Shown here piece by piece: positions 12,704-27,600 of a stretch of DNA of 64,000 nucleotides (position 1 is its first letter; each line of letters begins with the position of its first letter). The DNA is taken from positions 263,327-327,326 of the forward strand of contig VXCM01000483.1 in the NCBI GenBank assembly GCA_014773175.1, given 5' to 3'. This DNA is from Lucifuga dentata (Eukaryota; Chordata; Actinopteri; Ophidiiformes; Bythitidae). The notes under the pieces were generated by a model. It was not told where the DNA came from, made no database searches, and saw only the letters and a list, made by a program, of their open reading frames with translations. A program made the translations under genes and the position numbers.

Positions 12704-15700
12704 CTATACACCTTCAACTCTGCATCTTTAGTGAACAAATGCTGCTGTCCGTAGCCATTAAGGGACGTCATTGCACAATATTGCCAGTTTTTCAGCATGA
12801 CACACCATCTAGATCTTTGTGTAGGCAAGGATTTTGCCTTTTTTTTTTTTTTTTANCTTTTTTTTTTTTTTTTAATGCAACTTTACTTCATATGAAAATT
12901 CCCCAGTGGAATAACATGTTGTTATTGTTACAGCTTGTAGTGGTTGCTATTAGTGAGGTACAGTAGGAGTTCTTTAGAGCTGCTGTATTATTGAACAATA
13001 GGCTGTGGAACAGTGTGTCATGCTCGCTGTCAGAGCGACTCCAAGACAGCTCGGGATGACGGCGGTGTCATGCTGAAAAATGCACACACACCTCAGCAGT
13101 GTTAATTGGACAGGGCATCTCATTGGCTCACACTTCTTCTTTTGGCTGTCATCTTAAAACAATGACATGCTTAAATTGGTTGCCCCTTTGTCCCCCCTCT
13201 NCCCCCCCCCACCTTATATGAACAATCTTGTTTTCAGTTATGCTTCCCTTTACTCTGTCTGCGTGTTTATGTACTCATTTATTAGTATAGGTATACATTA
13301 ATCCCATGCATTTTGCAGCTTTTGGGTTAGCTCTGATGGTGCACACATAATTAACGAGAACGACATCATTCCAGCTAAACTTGTGTCATTTGTTCTCGTA
13401 TTCGTTTGGGGCTGTAATTTTTCACTGTGGTCAATATTTATTTATTTTTTTTTCTTTTTACATTTCCAAAACTGATCCATACTTCTCAGCTAAAATTAAA
13501 AGCTCACAGTCATCCTAGGTAGCAAGAGATCAGCGGGCGTCATTGTTTGCTAAGGGAATCCTGCTCACCTTCGGTCTGTGCCTCATAGTAACTCTGTCAC
13601 ACTGTGAAACACAAGTGAAGTGAACAAGGACGATGACACTTTGTTGTACGTTTCACTGCTTAGAATATTCATTTTGTGACCTCCTCATCGTCTTCATCGT
13701 CTTCCCCTCTGTTCCACGTTGCTTACCCGTGAGCTGGCCCCACAGCCACACTGGCAGAAGCGCTGGTGACATGTGGCATTCTGATATCTGTCACCTTCTG
13801 TTTCCTCCTGCTGACGCCTTGTACAAGTTTACGAAAAGGCTGGAAAGGTCACACAGGCTGCTCTGTGCTATTTTCACACATCATGTCCAAGGGGCTCATT
13901 CTGGTTTATTTTTGAGTGTGTGTGGTTTTTTTTTATTATTATTATTATTATTGTGGAAGGTAAGTGTCCCAGCCTGCACAGCCAATCCTGCGGGGANTTT
14001 TTTTTTTTATTATTATTATTATTGTGGAAGGTAAGTGTCCCAGCCTGCACAGCCAATCCTGCGGGGAGGAGAGATGAGGAGTTTGCCTTGTGCCAAGCTG
14101 CCAGTGATGTGACTTGGCAGACAAAGGAAGGAGCAGGACTCTGGATTATAGAGAACTTCATGGCCAAATTAGATGATAAATGACAAGACGGCTGTATTTA
14201 TGGGTTATGATATTTTATTTATCCCTGTAGGGAAATTTTCTTTTCATTTTTCTAACCCTTCACAGCATGACCACTGGGTATAAAAATGTTGCCACCAGAC
14301 TCTTGTCACTGTGCTGCCCTACTGCCCTGAAAGTTAGAATCAATTAAAGGACCATACCATTGTGCACGTTTTAGTCTACTATATTGAATTTTCATACATG
14401 TTGCGTTACTGACAATCATTTCCCAAGGATAAACTGTATTTCAGCTTTCCTGATATTTTGCAAAATCTCTTAATCTTTCAAAATCAAATATNGGATAAAC
14501 TGTATTTCAGCTTTCCTGATATTTTGCAAAATCTCTTAATCTTTCAAAATCAAATATTTTGAAAGATTACACTCACCTTAAAAATTGATGTTTCGCCTGT
14601 AGTTACGCATCCTTATGAAGTCACGATCATTTAAATTTTTTGACAAACACAAGTCTTCTTTTGGAACTTTATTCCCCGTTGGAGACATACACTCACTCCA
14701 TGCTTTTTATTGCACTTAAAATGCTAAAATTATGTAACTTTGAAAAAAACCTGAATACATGTCTTGTTTGCGATGATGGATTACCTATCCCAAGAACCTT
14801 TCAAGTAACAACATGTTGATTTTAATAGCGTACCAGAATGAACTGAAACCAATGCTGGTCTAGAAGGTAGGAAATACATTTTTAATTCACCATTCCAGTA
14901 GTATGCTTTGTGAAATGATTGTCAGTAATGTTACTTGTATGAAAATTGAATATATTAGGCTCAAACATGCAAAATGCCCGGTATGGTCCTTTAATAACTT
15001 CAACCCACATCCTTCAGCCCCTATCCTTGCCCCATATTGTTCTTGTTAATGTGTTAATGTACTAATGAGTTTCTTGTGCTTCAGCGGCAAAGACCTTAAC
15101 TGTGCTGTGTTGGTTTTTTTTTTGGTTTCAGAAACCTTTGCAGCCAGATATGGGCCATAATTCACTGGCTAACTTCCAGATTGAGAAGAAGATTGGTCGT
15201 GGTCAGTTCAGTGAGGTGTATCGGGCAAGGTACTTGCTAGACAACACGTCAGTGGCCCTGAAGAAGGTCCAGGTAAGACGTTGTTGTCTATCAGTGGTAA
15301 CAATCAATTCCACTTCAAAAGATTTCAGAAATATGATTTATGAATTCTCTGCATATGAATTTTTGAATGTTGTAAATGTCTAAATTATTTATTCTTTAAT
15401 TTCAACTAATTTACACATAATACATTTATATGTTAAATTCAGTTTGTCTAATTGTCTCAATGACTGAAGTCATGCTGCATTTAGATGTATATATTGCATT
15501 AATTGCTAATCTACATTTAATCTACATTTTTAATGTATGTAATCTAGTATATTTTACAAGTTTGCAGTGAAGACCACACTAACACATTGCAAAGCTGCTT
15601 AGTAGAATTTCTTGCTTATAACTCATAAATGCATCTGGCGCTGTTTGTTTGATGCACACAAACAGACAAATAATAAGACTTAACAATGGCCGACTGGAAG

Positions 15701-15970
15701 AACATGTCCAGGTGCTCAACAATACATGTAGGCGATCACAGGGACACACACCCATACACTCACAGGCTCATTCACACATGCACAGTACAAGGAGGATATG
15801 TCACTCTGTTTGAGACACACACACCTCACACACACATTACACAGCGATGTCACTCAAAACACCTGTACTGACTCCAACGCCACCGTCTAGATAACAGTGG
15901 CCATGTTTTCTGTATAATGTTTTTATCTGCGTCTCTCCGTCTTTCCATTTCTTGAATGTCATAACACACC

Positions 15971-16009
<39 letters not shown>

Positions 16010-16380
16010 TCCCTCCCTCCCTCCCCTTTTGATCTCTTGATAGATATTCGACTTGATGGATGCCAAAGCTCGGCAAGATTGCATCAAAGAGATAGATCTC
16101 CTTAAGGTAAAGAACCAGAGGAGAGACAGCGCCATGCACTGCGCTCTCTTCTCTTTAGGTGTCTCAGCTGAGACCTTCCACCACAGGAAAACAATTGATC
16201 CGCACCAGACGGCTTGCATTTGCGTGTTGTGTATATGGGTGTGTGTGTGTGCATTTTTGCATGTTATAAACACAGAATTGTGTTTGTGAACATAAGTGAG
16301 AATGTGAATGAAAGTGTGTTTGTGACTTGTAGTACATGTGTATTACTGTATCCACATCTTTGAGCATGTGTGTGCATGAA

Positions 16381-16443
<63 letters not shown>

Positions 16444-16816
16444 ATATCCATCTCTCCAGGCTCACATTGACTCTTTTTTTAATGCCAAAACTAGCGGTTT
16501 TTTATCTTTCTGTAATGTTTGGAACGGGGCAACAGTGCATCAGCATGGAAATTTAGCAGCTTCCCTCATGTGTCTCTTGATGTTTTACCTCTCCCTTCCC
16601 TTCCTCCTCCTTGTTTCACTTTTTTCGAATGAAGTGGTTTCATTTATCTTCTACCTTTAACATGTGTCAGTCGTGCTGTTCTCAAAAATTAATGAACAAT
16701 CTAATGACAGCTTCAATAACTCCCCCTGTCTGCAAGATCTTAGATGTGTGTTAAACTTGTGTTTGTGTGTTCACACATTCATGACAATGTTTCTCTTATA
16801 TGCAGCTTTTCTGTGT

Positions 16817-16870
<54 letters not shown>

Positions 16871-17194
16871 ACCAGAGGCAGTTTGCACACAGCCGTATGC
16901 TCTCACACACACACACACATTGGGGACTACAAGAAAACAAAACCAATTAGTTTGTGCCACTCAAACACTTTGGTGAAGCTCCTGGGGCCCTTTGGTCCAA
17001 TCAAAGTCAGTGATACTGAGATGCAGGCGAGACCCTGTAGAGAGCTGTAATCTGAGTTGTAGATTATAGATTTGACGGCATGATGCCCGAATCTGTATGT
17101 GTGACCTCCTAAAAGAGGTCACGTTAGGGTTAAATGTCACACTATGCCAGGTGATTACATTTTCTCATTATCTTTAGTTCTCTCTCTCTCTCTN

Positions 17195-17242
<48 letters not shown>

Positions 17243-20200
17243 TGCTTGCTCATTATATGGATCCTTCTTCAGTTCATTTTTCTACTTTCATGTGTCTTTT
17301 CTGTCCTTTCCCTCCTCAGGTTGTTCCTATCTATTCTGTCCACACCTCTCATCCTGTTGCTATGTCGATCCATCTGTTCTGCTCTTTCCTTATCTTTTCT
17401 TCTCGCCTCAGAGCGTTTTGTTCCTCTTTAGCTAGTAAACATGGAAGTCGGGCTCTGCCCTGCACTGCCTGATAATAAAGGGCTGAGTGTGTGAGAGAGA
17501 CAGTCCTTCTGCCTTCTCCCGCACTAGACAGGCTTACAGGAGATACAGACAAATCAGAATAATGAGAGGTATACTGGCATGGACTGACTGGAATGACACG
17601 CATATTCTCATGTGATCACACACACATTCAGTTATGGCCTTTCAACAGTGCCTATTTGTTTGTTTGTCTGGCTTTGTCTATGTCTGCTCATTCATCTGTA
17701 CTCTGCTGTCCTGGCATGATGATTTCAACTTCAGACTTTCACTTCTCAAATGATCCTTTTTGTCTAAATCCACACTGATAGGAGTGTTGGTTGCAGAAAT
17801 AGATTGCTTCATGCCAGTCTGCCACTTTCACCAGTCTTGAAATCCCCAGTGGTGCGCTCCTCTCACTTGTGTTTATGATCAATCCTGGATTGTATTCTCA
17901 AGACAAATGGTTCACCCTAATCAGCAGTGAAAAGCAGTAATGATCTCTGTGTTTCTGTCTCCGTATTTTGTGTTTACTGAATATGTTTCTCGTGTGTGTG
18001 TGTGCGTTATTGTGCGTGCATAGAAGCTGCATGTGATTAGATTATAGCCGTGGTTCACTGACGAGACAGAGAACTGGCAGCAACCGGTTTAATTAAATCT
18101 GATACACAAACTATGAATCCATTTTACATGCTAGGTCTCTATGAAATACGTTTTTTGCAAATGCACATTTAGTTTCTGTTTTAATGGAAAAACAAGACAT
18201 TATGCATCCAGTCATTTGTTAATCGTTAACATTATGCTTTACTTTCTGCTTGCACATGAGCACATTAAAAGTGGCTTCCAGACTTTTTCTTTGTGTTTTA
18301 TGGCAGAGATGAAGCCAAAGTGCACGACAGTGTAATGGAACGTACTTTGAATTATTTGTCAGTCTCTTACTCCACCGTAAGACACCAACTATCTTGCCAA
18401 ATTTTGGAAACTACATGATTACGTAACTACACAAGCTGGCTGAGGCCCACCATAACCATTAATCATAGCAATGAATGATTGTTGTAATGTATCTAACATG
18501 TACATAAACAGCTACGTGTGAACATGTCTCGTTATTCCTCTGTCCGAGGTTGAAGTCGTGGAAGAGGAGCGGGATGGGGAGGGGCAGACTTGTCATCACT
18601 CTGTGGCTGTGCTCCAGCGTGGAGCCACACAGAACTGCCACTCCGAGCCAAAAATAAATCTGGCAAGAGCGGATGAGGGAGGGACAAGGAAAGATGGAGA
18701 CATGAGGAAGGGAAAGAGAGAGAGAAGGAATGAGATGGGGGGAAGGATGCAGAGATAAAGTGGAGAGTGTAGTGTAGTGTGGCGTACTGTACTGTGCTCT
18801 CCTTCCTCCTCTTCTCGGAATCATCCAGAGCATGAACATTTCTTTAATCACAGCAGAGAAAGAGCCGAGCGGAGCCGAGCAGAAGATGCATGTCACACCG
18901 CTCCGTCTGCTCATATCACAGCCCCCCCCCCCCCCNCCCCCGACACTGCCACGCCACACAGCTCCATCTCCCTTTCTGTTCCCTTCTGTCCCTCCCTTTC
19001 TCAGACTCTCTATTACTCACCATATCTCTCCCATCCTCTTCTTTTGTTTCTCACCTTTGTTCTCTTTCCCTACTTCTTCACCCAACCCTGTCTCCATCAT
19101 TCCTTTGGCTTGCCTGTGTCACTGTGTCATTTGTTTTTTTTTTTTTTTTTNTTTTTGTTTTTTTTCCCCTCTTCATTGCCACCCCCACCCTCCCTTCGTC
19201 TTGCTCTGGATGGATAGAGACTTTCTTGTTTACTACAGGGAATGCTGTTCCTGCCTTATTGACCAACCAACAGGAAGGAATCTCACCAAGAGATGAGCCT
19301 GAGATGCTTGTTTTTCTGTCTGCCAGCCATGTCAGCCTGTCAAGCATGTGTGTGCGTGTGCGTGCACGTGCGTATGTGTCTCACACATGGTTTGTTGTCA
19401 TCACAGACAGAGGGGTTGTTGTGACATGCCAGCCAGCTTTGTCACACTCGAGGACAAAACCATCTCATTAGGTCCACACTTTAGTACCAAATATGGATTC
19501 ATCTGTTTTGGTTTAATTGGTATTAGCTGGTGAAAGCACTGTGTATTAGACAACTCATGACATAAATCCCTGTTATTTATTATCCTCAAATGATAACAGA
19601 GTTGTTTTGATATAAATTGTACAGCAGTATACAGCATTTTGTCATTTTTGGGAAATGCCACATAAAGCTTTATTAAGCAGGTGTAGCACAGATAAATACA
19701 GAAATGACCTGGCTGGAATTTGTGATCTTAAGCAAGTTTGGTCAAATGTTGTACTTAGCGTTAACATTTTAGCTTTAGCTCCATCTACTTTACAGTTAAA
19801 CTCCCAAATTACACAATGAGCTTCTTGCAGGCTTGCCACTGTGCCACCGGCTAATTTCCTTTTGCCTTTAAATTTAATGAACCCTTCCAGTTCCAAAATC
19901 ATTTGCCACAGCTACTGCTTATTTCTGGTTACTTCTACTTTTTTTAGAATTGCAAAATGGTACTGCTGTCTGTAGCTTAAAAAAAGGGTAATTGCAATTC
20001 TTGGTTTCGGCAGCGTGACCAAAGATTCTAATCTGAATTTTGTCACCAACATGTCCTCTGTTCTCTCTTTCTTTCTTCATAAACTTTTTTTTCTCCCCAC
20101 CCCACAGCAATTGAACCACCCCAATGTGATAAAGTACCACGCATCCTTTATTGAGGACAATGAGCTGAACATAGTACTGGAGCTGGCGGATGCTGGAGAC

Positions 20201-21555
20201 CTCTCACGTATGATCAAGGTAAGGGACGCCACAAAATAAGACTTGCTACATCATGGCCATTTTGTTGACTACATTTTGCCCAAATTCAGTTCAACTACTA
20301 GAATAGCAGTTAATTAGTTCCTGTCCTCAAGAAATGCTTGGGGTAATGCTCAGGCAGAACAGCATTAATTGACAGAAGACTCAAAACTGGAAACATATTG
20401 GCTCAACTAAATTGATGCAGTAAATCAGTCAGTGGAGAAAATTTTCACTCCAACTTTGTTTGCTACTCATTCACACAGTGTATAGTGGTATAGTTTTTAA
20501 GTATGTTGGTGAAATTGCAGTCAGACTATCCAGTTTAATGTGTATGCCTAATATTTGTTAAAAAAAAAAAAAAAGCGATGTTTTTTCAAAATCATAGCTC
20601 ATCCAGCACCGTTATCTGAGGTCAGGTCAGGTCTCTTATCAGTGGATTTCCTGAAAGTTTTAGATTGTTAAAAGGAATGCTAGCATAAAGGCAATAAACT
20701 GCTGACTTGGACTTGTATAACTTCAAGGAATGGTGGCAGGAGGTTTGAGGTTTGTGGTTAGTACTGCATTTTACCTGCCTGGACACTGAGTCAGTCTGAA
20801 TCATTCATTCCTCACTGAAACCAAAACCCAAATAATATAGGGCCCCCTGTAGCTTCTTTTAATGCCAATGCTACAGTATGTGTGCTGCTTAGACTGTAAA
20901 AGGGATGTTGTAAAGAATCAAGCAATGATTAAAGGTATTAAAGTTCCTACATATTCTGTTTGTAGGGGGTACGTGACCAAATACAGAGTATAAATTACAT
21001 TCTAGCAATATACAAGAGAGAACATTTAGCTGTTGTTTGAATTTGGGAATAGAAAAGTGCAAAAGTGGAAACGGTTACCTTGCAGTCTGACTCTGTTATG
21101 CATCCTCTAGTGAGATGTTATTAAAGAAGCCTGCCAGTCAGTAAATTAATAGTATGCATGTAAAAAGCCCGGTTTCTCCATGCATAAATGATGCTGAAGC
21201 ATTGTATCAGCAGAGCTCAACAAGCTGGCTGCAGTCATACTCAGCAGCTCCACGTCTGTACAGTTCAACAAGCAAATTAGGAGAGGCGAGGATTAGCGGT
21301 ACGAGAGATTGAACATGGCGGGCTGAGCACACACACATACACTGATGCATATCCAGTGCACATACACCCATGTACGCTGATTGTATACGTGGATTGTATA
21401 GAGAAAGCATGCACAGACACTTGTGCGCACATAACCATGGAAACAGATTTGTGCAGATGTTACAAGATGTACTTGTTCAACCCAAAGATGAAAGATAAAC
21501 AGTTGACTGTCTGTTTAGCTAAGTGACTGTGGAGACTGGAGCATTTAAATGGTCA

Positions 21556-21622
<67 letters not shown>

Positions 21623-24600
21623 CACGTGCATGCTCCTCTCCTCCGCACCATTTGTCTCCTCTAATTTAGCAGTGGCAGTCCAGAGGTACGTGCCAGGGCT
21701 GAGCCCCCTCCTCGGGCTGTAATGTGAAGTAAACACACTCCTACAGTGTTCCATATGTAAAACAGAACCCCCATTGCATGAATTTAACATTTTATATTCT
21801 TTTTGATTTTTCATCCTACACTCCGCTATCTCCTACTTGCTCTCTGCCTCTCTCCCTTAACTCCCACTCCCTCCCTCATTCTCTCTCTCTCTCTGACCAT
21901 CTCAGAATTCAAATGAAATCAAATGGTCCTTGATTTGCATGCACTTACAGAATATTGCATGTGCAGTGTTTGCAGTTAAAGGCATGGAGAAAGAGGGTGG
22001 TGGTGGTGTTGGTGGGCTTCTATGTGCTCCCCCATTGACATCAAACAGTCCTCTGATATGGAAATGGGAGGGCAAGGAAAGAATGGCTCCTCACCGAGGC
22101 TTTGTTTGGATGTAGGCCAAGGTCTATCCTTCCCTCTCTCTCTGTCTCTCTGTCTCACTCCATCTATCTTTATCCCTTGCTTTTTTTTTGTCACATGTGC
22201 ACACTTTAATTCATTTTCTCTTTACCTTTCTTTGGTCTTCACCATCACCTCCCATCTTTCCATCCTTCTCTTAGCTCTTGTGCAGTTTGCTGTCTCTCCA
22301 GCCACCTCCTTCTCGCTTTTCTTCTCGTGCTCTTTCTCATCATTCTTTCTCACATATTACAGCAGACCCAGCTAAGTGTATGAATAATTCAAACTGGTTA
22401 GCCCTTAAACAGTCTTGTCCTTCTTGACCCTTGACCTTGACAGATTATTATATGTTTCTATATTTAACAGAGTAAAAGAACAAAACAAATCTTTACTCTG
22501 TACTAATTTATACTCCTTTTTTTGCAGCATTTGCTGCTCTGTAATTTGAAAATACACTGTTAGGAATTTGCGTGATTGTCTTTCATGTCCCATTCGAACA
22601 GTTGATACCCTGCTACATACTAGATATACTGAACCCAATTCTAAAGCAGTAGAGTATCTATCACAGGCTAATAAGCTAGTTCGCATGCTTCTTAGGTATC
22701 TTTCAGTCAGGTGTATATGTCTTCATTTTGTAGGATTTGCAGCTGATACATCAGCAGTTCAGGCAGGCTGTTATATTTTCATACATATATACATACATAT
22801 ATATAAGAAATGATCAAGAGAGTAATATTTTTGTGCAAGTAATAGAATTCCTTATTTGTTTGTGCACATCTACTGCATTCATTTGAGCTACAAGAACATG
22901 CAGAGATGTACTTATTGGCTGCCATCCAAGACTGTGGCTTTGAACCAGTTCAGCACCATCCTACTCACCTGATCTGGCCTTTTGGAGTCTCACTTTTTTT
23001 CCAAACATGAAAAAAAGCTTTAGCTGGAATGTGTTTGACTTCAGATGATGACCTCATATTAGCTGTGAAGGAGTTTTTTTTTTTTTAGACAGCCAGCAAA
23101 AGGACTTTTTCCCAGATGAAACTGGGATAAAACTATTGGCAGCATCAATGGGAAAACTGTATGGAGTTGCCAGCAGATTATGACGATAATTAAATACAAC
23201 TCCTCAGGCTTAAATCTTACACTAGGATTACAATTTATCAATCATCTATTGTATCAAGACAGATGCAAATCCAGCATAAAATATTGTCAATAATTTTATT
23301 CATTTAACTTGCAGCACTTCTTCTCATAGATTTGCATTATCAGATTGCTTTCCTGTTAATTTATGAAAAATGTGTTTATTTTACAGTTGCATTACTGCAG
23401 GTTGCTTTGGGATAGAATGTCATCTAGCTGCCAAATTGTAATTGTCATGTGCAGGATTCTCATTCGTATTGACATAAATCCAATGCGTCTTTGTTTTCTG
23501 TGGAGCATCAAAGACACCTCAGAAAATCCTGTACGTATTAGTCGTACTTGTTTACTGTCTTCTCCATCTTTGTTTTTGGATCCAGTTTGTTCAGAGGAGT
23601 CCTTATCATCAGTTGTTGATTCTGGTCATTGCAGATCAATTAGCCCTCATGTCTAAGTTGAAACTGTCATCACTGTGGCTTTTCTGGAAGGGACCACATG
23701 CTTGACGATCCAGAAAAATTAAATAACCTAAAAAAAAATGACTGCAACCACTGTGCCACTGAAAGCTTTACCTAACAAAGGAGCTGTGTGCCAGATGGGA
23801 GATTTTTGGAAGGTACCACAAATTTCTCCTCTCTGCTCCTGAGAATGCATGTGCTTTCCATTGCAGGCTATAGAGAAAATGAGACAGGCTTGGTTAGGCT
23901 AGGGACAGAATGAGAGGAGAGTGGTCTGGGTTCCATTAACAGTGGAGTCATACTGCTGAGGATGGATGCTGTATACACATGCACACACACATACTCACAT
24001 GCACACATATACATGGTTGCTGCTGTCTTAAAATTATATTTCATGCCACAAAAGACCTTTTGCTATTCCTGTTTAAAGATTTTTTATTTGTTTCCCCTTT
24101 CCCAGGTATGCTAATGATATTGTGTGTGTGTGTGTGTCTGTCTGTCTGTATGTGTGCACGTGTGTGTGTGTGTTGACTTTGCAGCACTTTAAGAAGCAGA
24201 GGAGGCTTATTCCAGAAAGAACAGTATGGAAGTACTTCGTCCAGCTCTGCAGCGCGCTCGAGCATATGCACTCCCGGAGAGTCATGCATAGAGGTATTGG
24301 TGACATTTTAATGGACACACACATAACACACACATGAATACAGAGTGTGGATTGGCTTGCTTCACTCAGTATTAGTGTATGAGCCAGTATCTCTTAAGTC
24401 AGTTTAGTTCAAGTTTATAGATTGAGCCATCATGGAAGTTTGGGGGAAAAAAAAATACTGGAGTACTAATGAAGGCTCGAGGCTGGATGGAGAGACAACC
24501 ACAAATGCTGCCATTTCTTTTTTTGGCATATTTTTCTTCATCTCCTGTGAATGTTACAGCTTGATAAGGTATTTTGTTGCTATGAAAATAATAGTTTATA

Positions 24601-27600
24601 TTTGATTGCTTCCAAAGCTTAGTGGGGATCAGGATCCCAATGACCCCGGAATCCTGAACATTGGTCTTGGATTCATGTGGCCAGTCTTGTCATGTTGTGC
24701 TAGCTAGCATCTAGCCCAGATGTCAGAGCATTCTAAAAATGCAACAATGGTTGATTTATCAAAACAGTCCCTGCTTGCAACTGTAGCACAGCACAACAGT
24801 AGCTTAACATCAAAAAAATAAAGATGGTGAGTTGTTTGCTGTGATGAATTACAAAGCGTGTTTCAGGTCTCTGTAAGTTGATTTTTAGCAACTTAAAACA
24901 TATTTTAAAAACTGGCTGTACACTAGGTCAGCCACAGTTTTAAATAAATGCATTTTTTTTTTCAGTTAATTAGTTGAAAATCAGCACACAGAACATCAAG
25001 TCTGTGTTTTACGGTGGATTTTCTTTATTGTGCACCATGTTGCACGTGACAGAGAAGGCTGAAGTTGAGATGTTGAACAGCGCATAGACCAGAGTACGCA
25101 GTGTTTATGGGCCCACATGCTTCCAATAAGGCCTGGTCATATCCAAGCCCTGAATTGATGCATATAAGCTGCTGCGCTCACACACGGGTACAGGTGATGC
25201 TCTTACGCTGGACTGACTCTGATTAGAGCACAGACACACTAATGAACCCTGAGCTCTGAGCTTTAACGACCACTTAGCAGAGACTGCCTATTCAAAAGCC
25301 GCTTACAATTATATGGGAGTCGTAAATTTCAAAGGCTGCTGCAGGTCACATTAACATTACTTTAGAAAAAGCAACATAAGGTANACCCCCCGCACACATA
25401 AATTGTGATGAATATTTTTACTAATCCACTGTGTGCCATACAATCCAGTTATGGTTTTTGAGCGAAGACCAAAATGTAGCTCATCACAGAGGATAAAATT
25501 ATAGGTGGTTCTCCTAACAATGTTAATAAAACTGATAAGATGCCCTAATTTTTTTTGTTGGTCATACCCTCCAACTTCTTTGTAACTATAGGAATATTTA
25601 CATTAGGCATTTAAACATCCAGATTGAGTTTGATGTTGCTGTGTCTCCTCTCCTCTCCTCTCCTCTCCTCTCCTCTCCTCCAGATATCAAACCAGCCAAT
25701 GTATTCATCACAGCTACAGGAGTAGTGAAACTAGGAGACTTGGGACTGGGACGATTCTTCAGCTCCAAAACCACTGCTGCTCACTCGCTAGGTAATTCCC
25801 TGCAGTCTATACATACAGAACTATACACACTTAAACACACACACGCACGCAAACCTACACACAGATCCGCAGTAATCACCTGGAGCTGGATGTGTTTCAT
25901 TAGGCATGGTTAGCCCAGAGACATGTGTCATTCAGTAGTGCTGCAGGGCCAGCCGGGCCTCCATTGACCAGTTAGTTACTTCCTGTTGCCATGACCTTTA
26001 ACCCTGAGACAGATGATGTCTGGGCAGTCAGCACACAGCTCTGATTGTGACTGTGTGCCATAAAACAAGGCGGCTGGCTTTACAATCAGGGTTATTATTT
26101 GTTTAATTTGGTATATGTTTGGACGTAGGAAGAGTTATAAGAAGCATAATTATGTAACAGTGTTTTTCCTCTAAAGACATGAGAAGTATAGTCCAGGAAA
26201 ACGCATGCAACAACAGAACTGTTTGAAATTTAAATTGTTAGTGAGTTGTTACAATAATTAAGCCTCTGACCTATTTGTAGTCTTTCCTGATCGCAAATTT
26301 TAAAACAAAATGTTCTTTAAAAACACTCACCTCTGCAAAATTAGGATTCCCACGCATAATACCTCCACAGGATTAGACATATTACCACCTGCACCATTCG
26401 AAGCTTTCTCCAGTCAAGCCAGTGTTAGTAGTTAATGATCATATTTGCCTGCCAGGGATGATTTGTTGTGGCTGGCCTTACTTAATTGGTAACACAGGGT
26501 TTAATNATATTTGCCTGCCAGGGATGATTTGTTGTGGCTGGCCTTACTTAATTGGTAACACAGGGTTTAATGCAAAAACACACACACACAGACGTACATC
26601 CACATGTGTAATGTCAGAGATCTCGTAATCTTTAAAACACACACCGATACTGTTACAGTTATTTTCACAGGATGTCCCTGACTGTTTTGAATCCTATTGT
26701 TAAAATCTCTCTTTTCTGGTGTATTTGGTTTATGTATACATCAACATTTTTATTATGTTGAGAACTGATAAGCGGGCCTGAGCATACACTGCAGAGTCAA
26801 GTCAGTCAGCCATGGCAGATGCATTCTTATGGACTGAAAATGCTGAAAGTTAGCAAAGATAGATATATTTATCAATGCTTCCATTAAAACTTTTCCAGAA
26901 ATAATCAGATCAAGAGTATCTGAGTATCATGTGCTCTGCTCTGTGTGCAGAGTGGATTTCTCAATTACAAACATGAGGCTGTTTGACTGCTTAAAACATT
27001 AAAAATACAATGCCCCAGGCTGAAAAGCTGAAGACAGAACAGAGTGGAAAACACAAGCAGATTACTTTTTTTTTTCCTGTGCTCATATGTTCTATTCAAT
27101 CACTGTCTACTTTTCAAATCTGGCAAAACAAAATATTTCTCCAAATCATCTTGTGTCCAGCAAGAGTCACATAGATGAATGTGGTACAAAAACAGTCTAA
27201 GTTTTATGCATTGCAACTAATTGCATTAATTTACTTTTGCTTAATTTTGCAACAGCACAAACATTAAACATAATGCACTCATCTCATTATTTCTTTTTTA
27301 TTCTGCAGTGACACTAAACTGAATCTCTTGAGTCCACTGCTGCTGCAGGAATTCAGCTGAATGTCTGATTCAGTCACAAAGACACGTACAAAGATGCTGT
27401 CCAATGCTGGGCAATTGCAACCGCTTGGAAAATATAGAAATAAGAATTGCATGGACAAAAATATAAACGTTGTCATTCGCAGTGTCTCGCTTCCTTATGT
27501 CAAGCTGTTATTACCACAAACAGTGTGATATTCTCAGCCCCTGTACAGCAGCAGCCCAGCCTTTGGGAAGGTGTGAATCACATGATCAGCTCAACACAAA

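Larger units (their letters stand above)
9165..15131 (+). other. nek7: nek7 intron 1 (after coding exon 1)
   Basis: 5,967 bp, GT...AG, no coding content. It holds an (AG)n run at 9806-9834, pyrimidine-rich low-complexity DNA at 10790-11170, (AC)n at 11935-11956, a GC-rich candidate regulatory block at 12140-12560, (TC)n at 12646-12700, ATT-repeat DNA with an uncollapsed duplication at N13997, and MITE copy F ending 137 bp before exon 2. Confidence 0.85.
16107..20107 (+). other. nek7: nek7 intron 3
   Basis: 4,001 bp. It contains (AC)n 16382-16438, (GT)n 16812-16868, (TC)n 17178-17238 with an N, a poly-C run with N at 18936, a poly-T run with N at 19151, and otherwise unique intronic DNA without a recognisable gene or transposon. 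Confidence 0.85.
20219..24184 (+). other. nek7: nek7 intron 4
   Basis: 3,966 bp. It holds (TC)n(CA)n at 21555-21620, a GT/TC-rich patch near 22130-22340, a mariner transposase relic at 22909-23194, and a (TG)n tract directly before exon 5. The rest is AT-rich and unassigned. Confidence 0.85.
24294..25683 (+). other. nek7: nek7 intron 5
   Basis: 1,390 bp. It contains a degraded MITE fragment near 24.83 kb and a (TCCTC)n run next to the acceptor. One N at 25384. Nothing else is recognisable. Confidence 0.88.

Noticed and set aside
12501..12731. SLSLSL and THTHTH frames across the window
   Set aside because: Translations of TC/GA and CA/GT microsatellites.
16053..16289. Frames extending from nek7 exons into introns
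   Set aside because: They read through GT donors; the homologous protein continues in the next exon, so these are intron read-through only.
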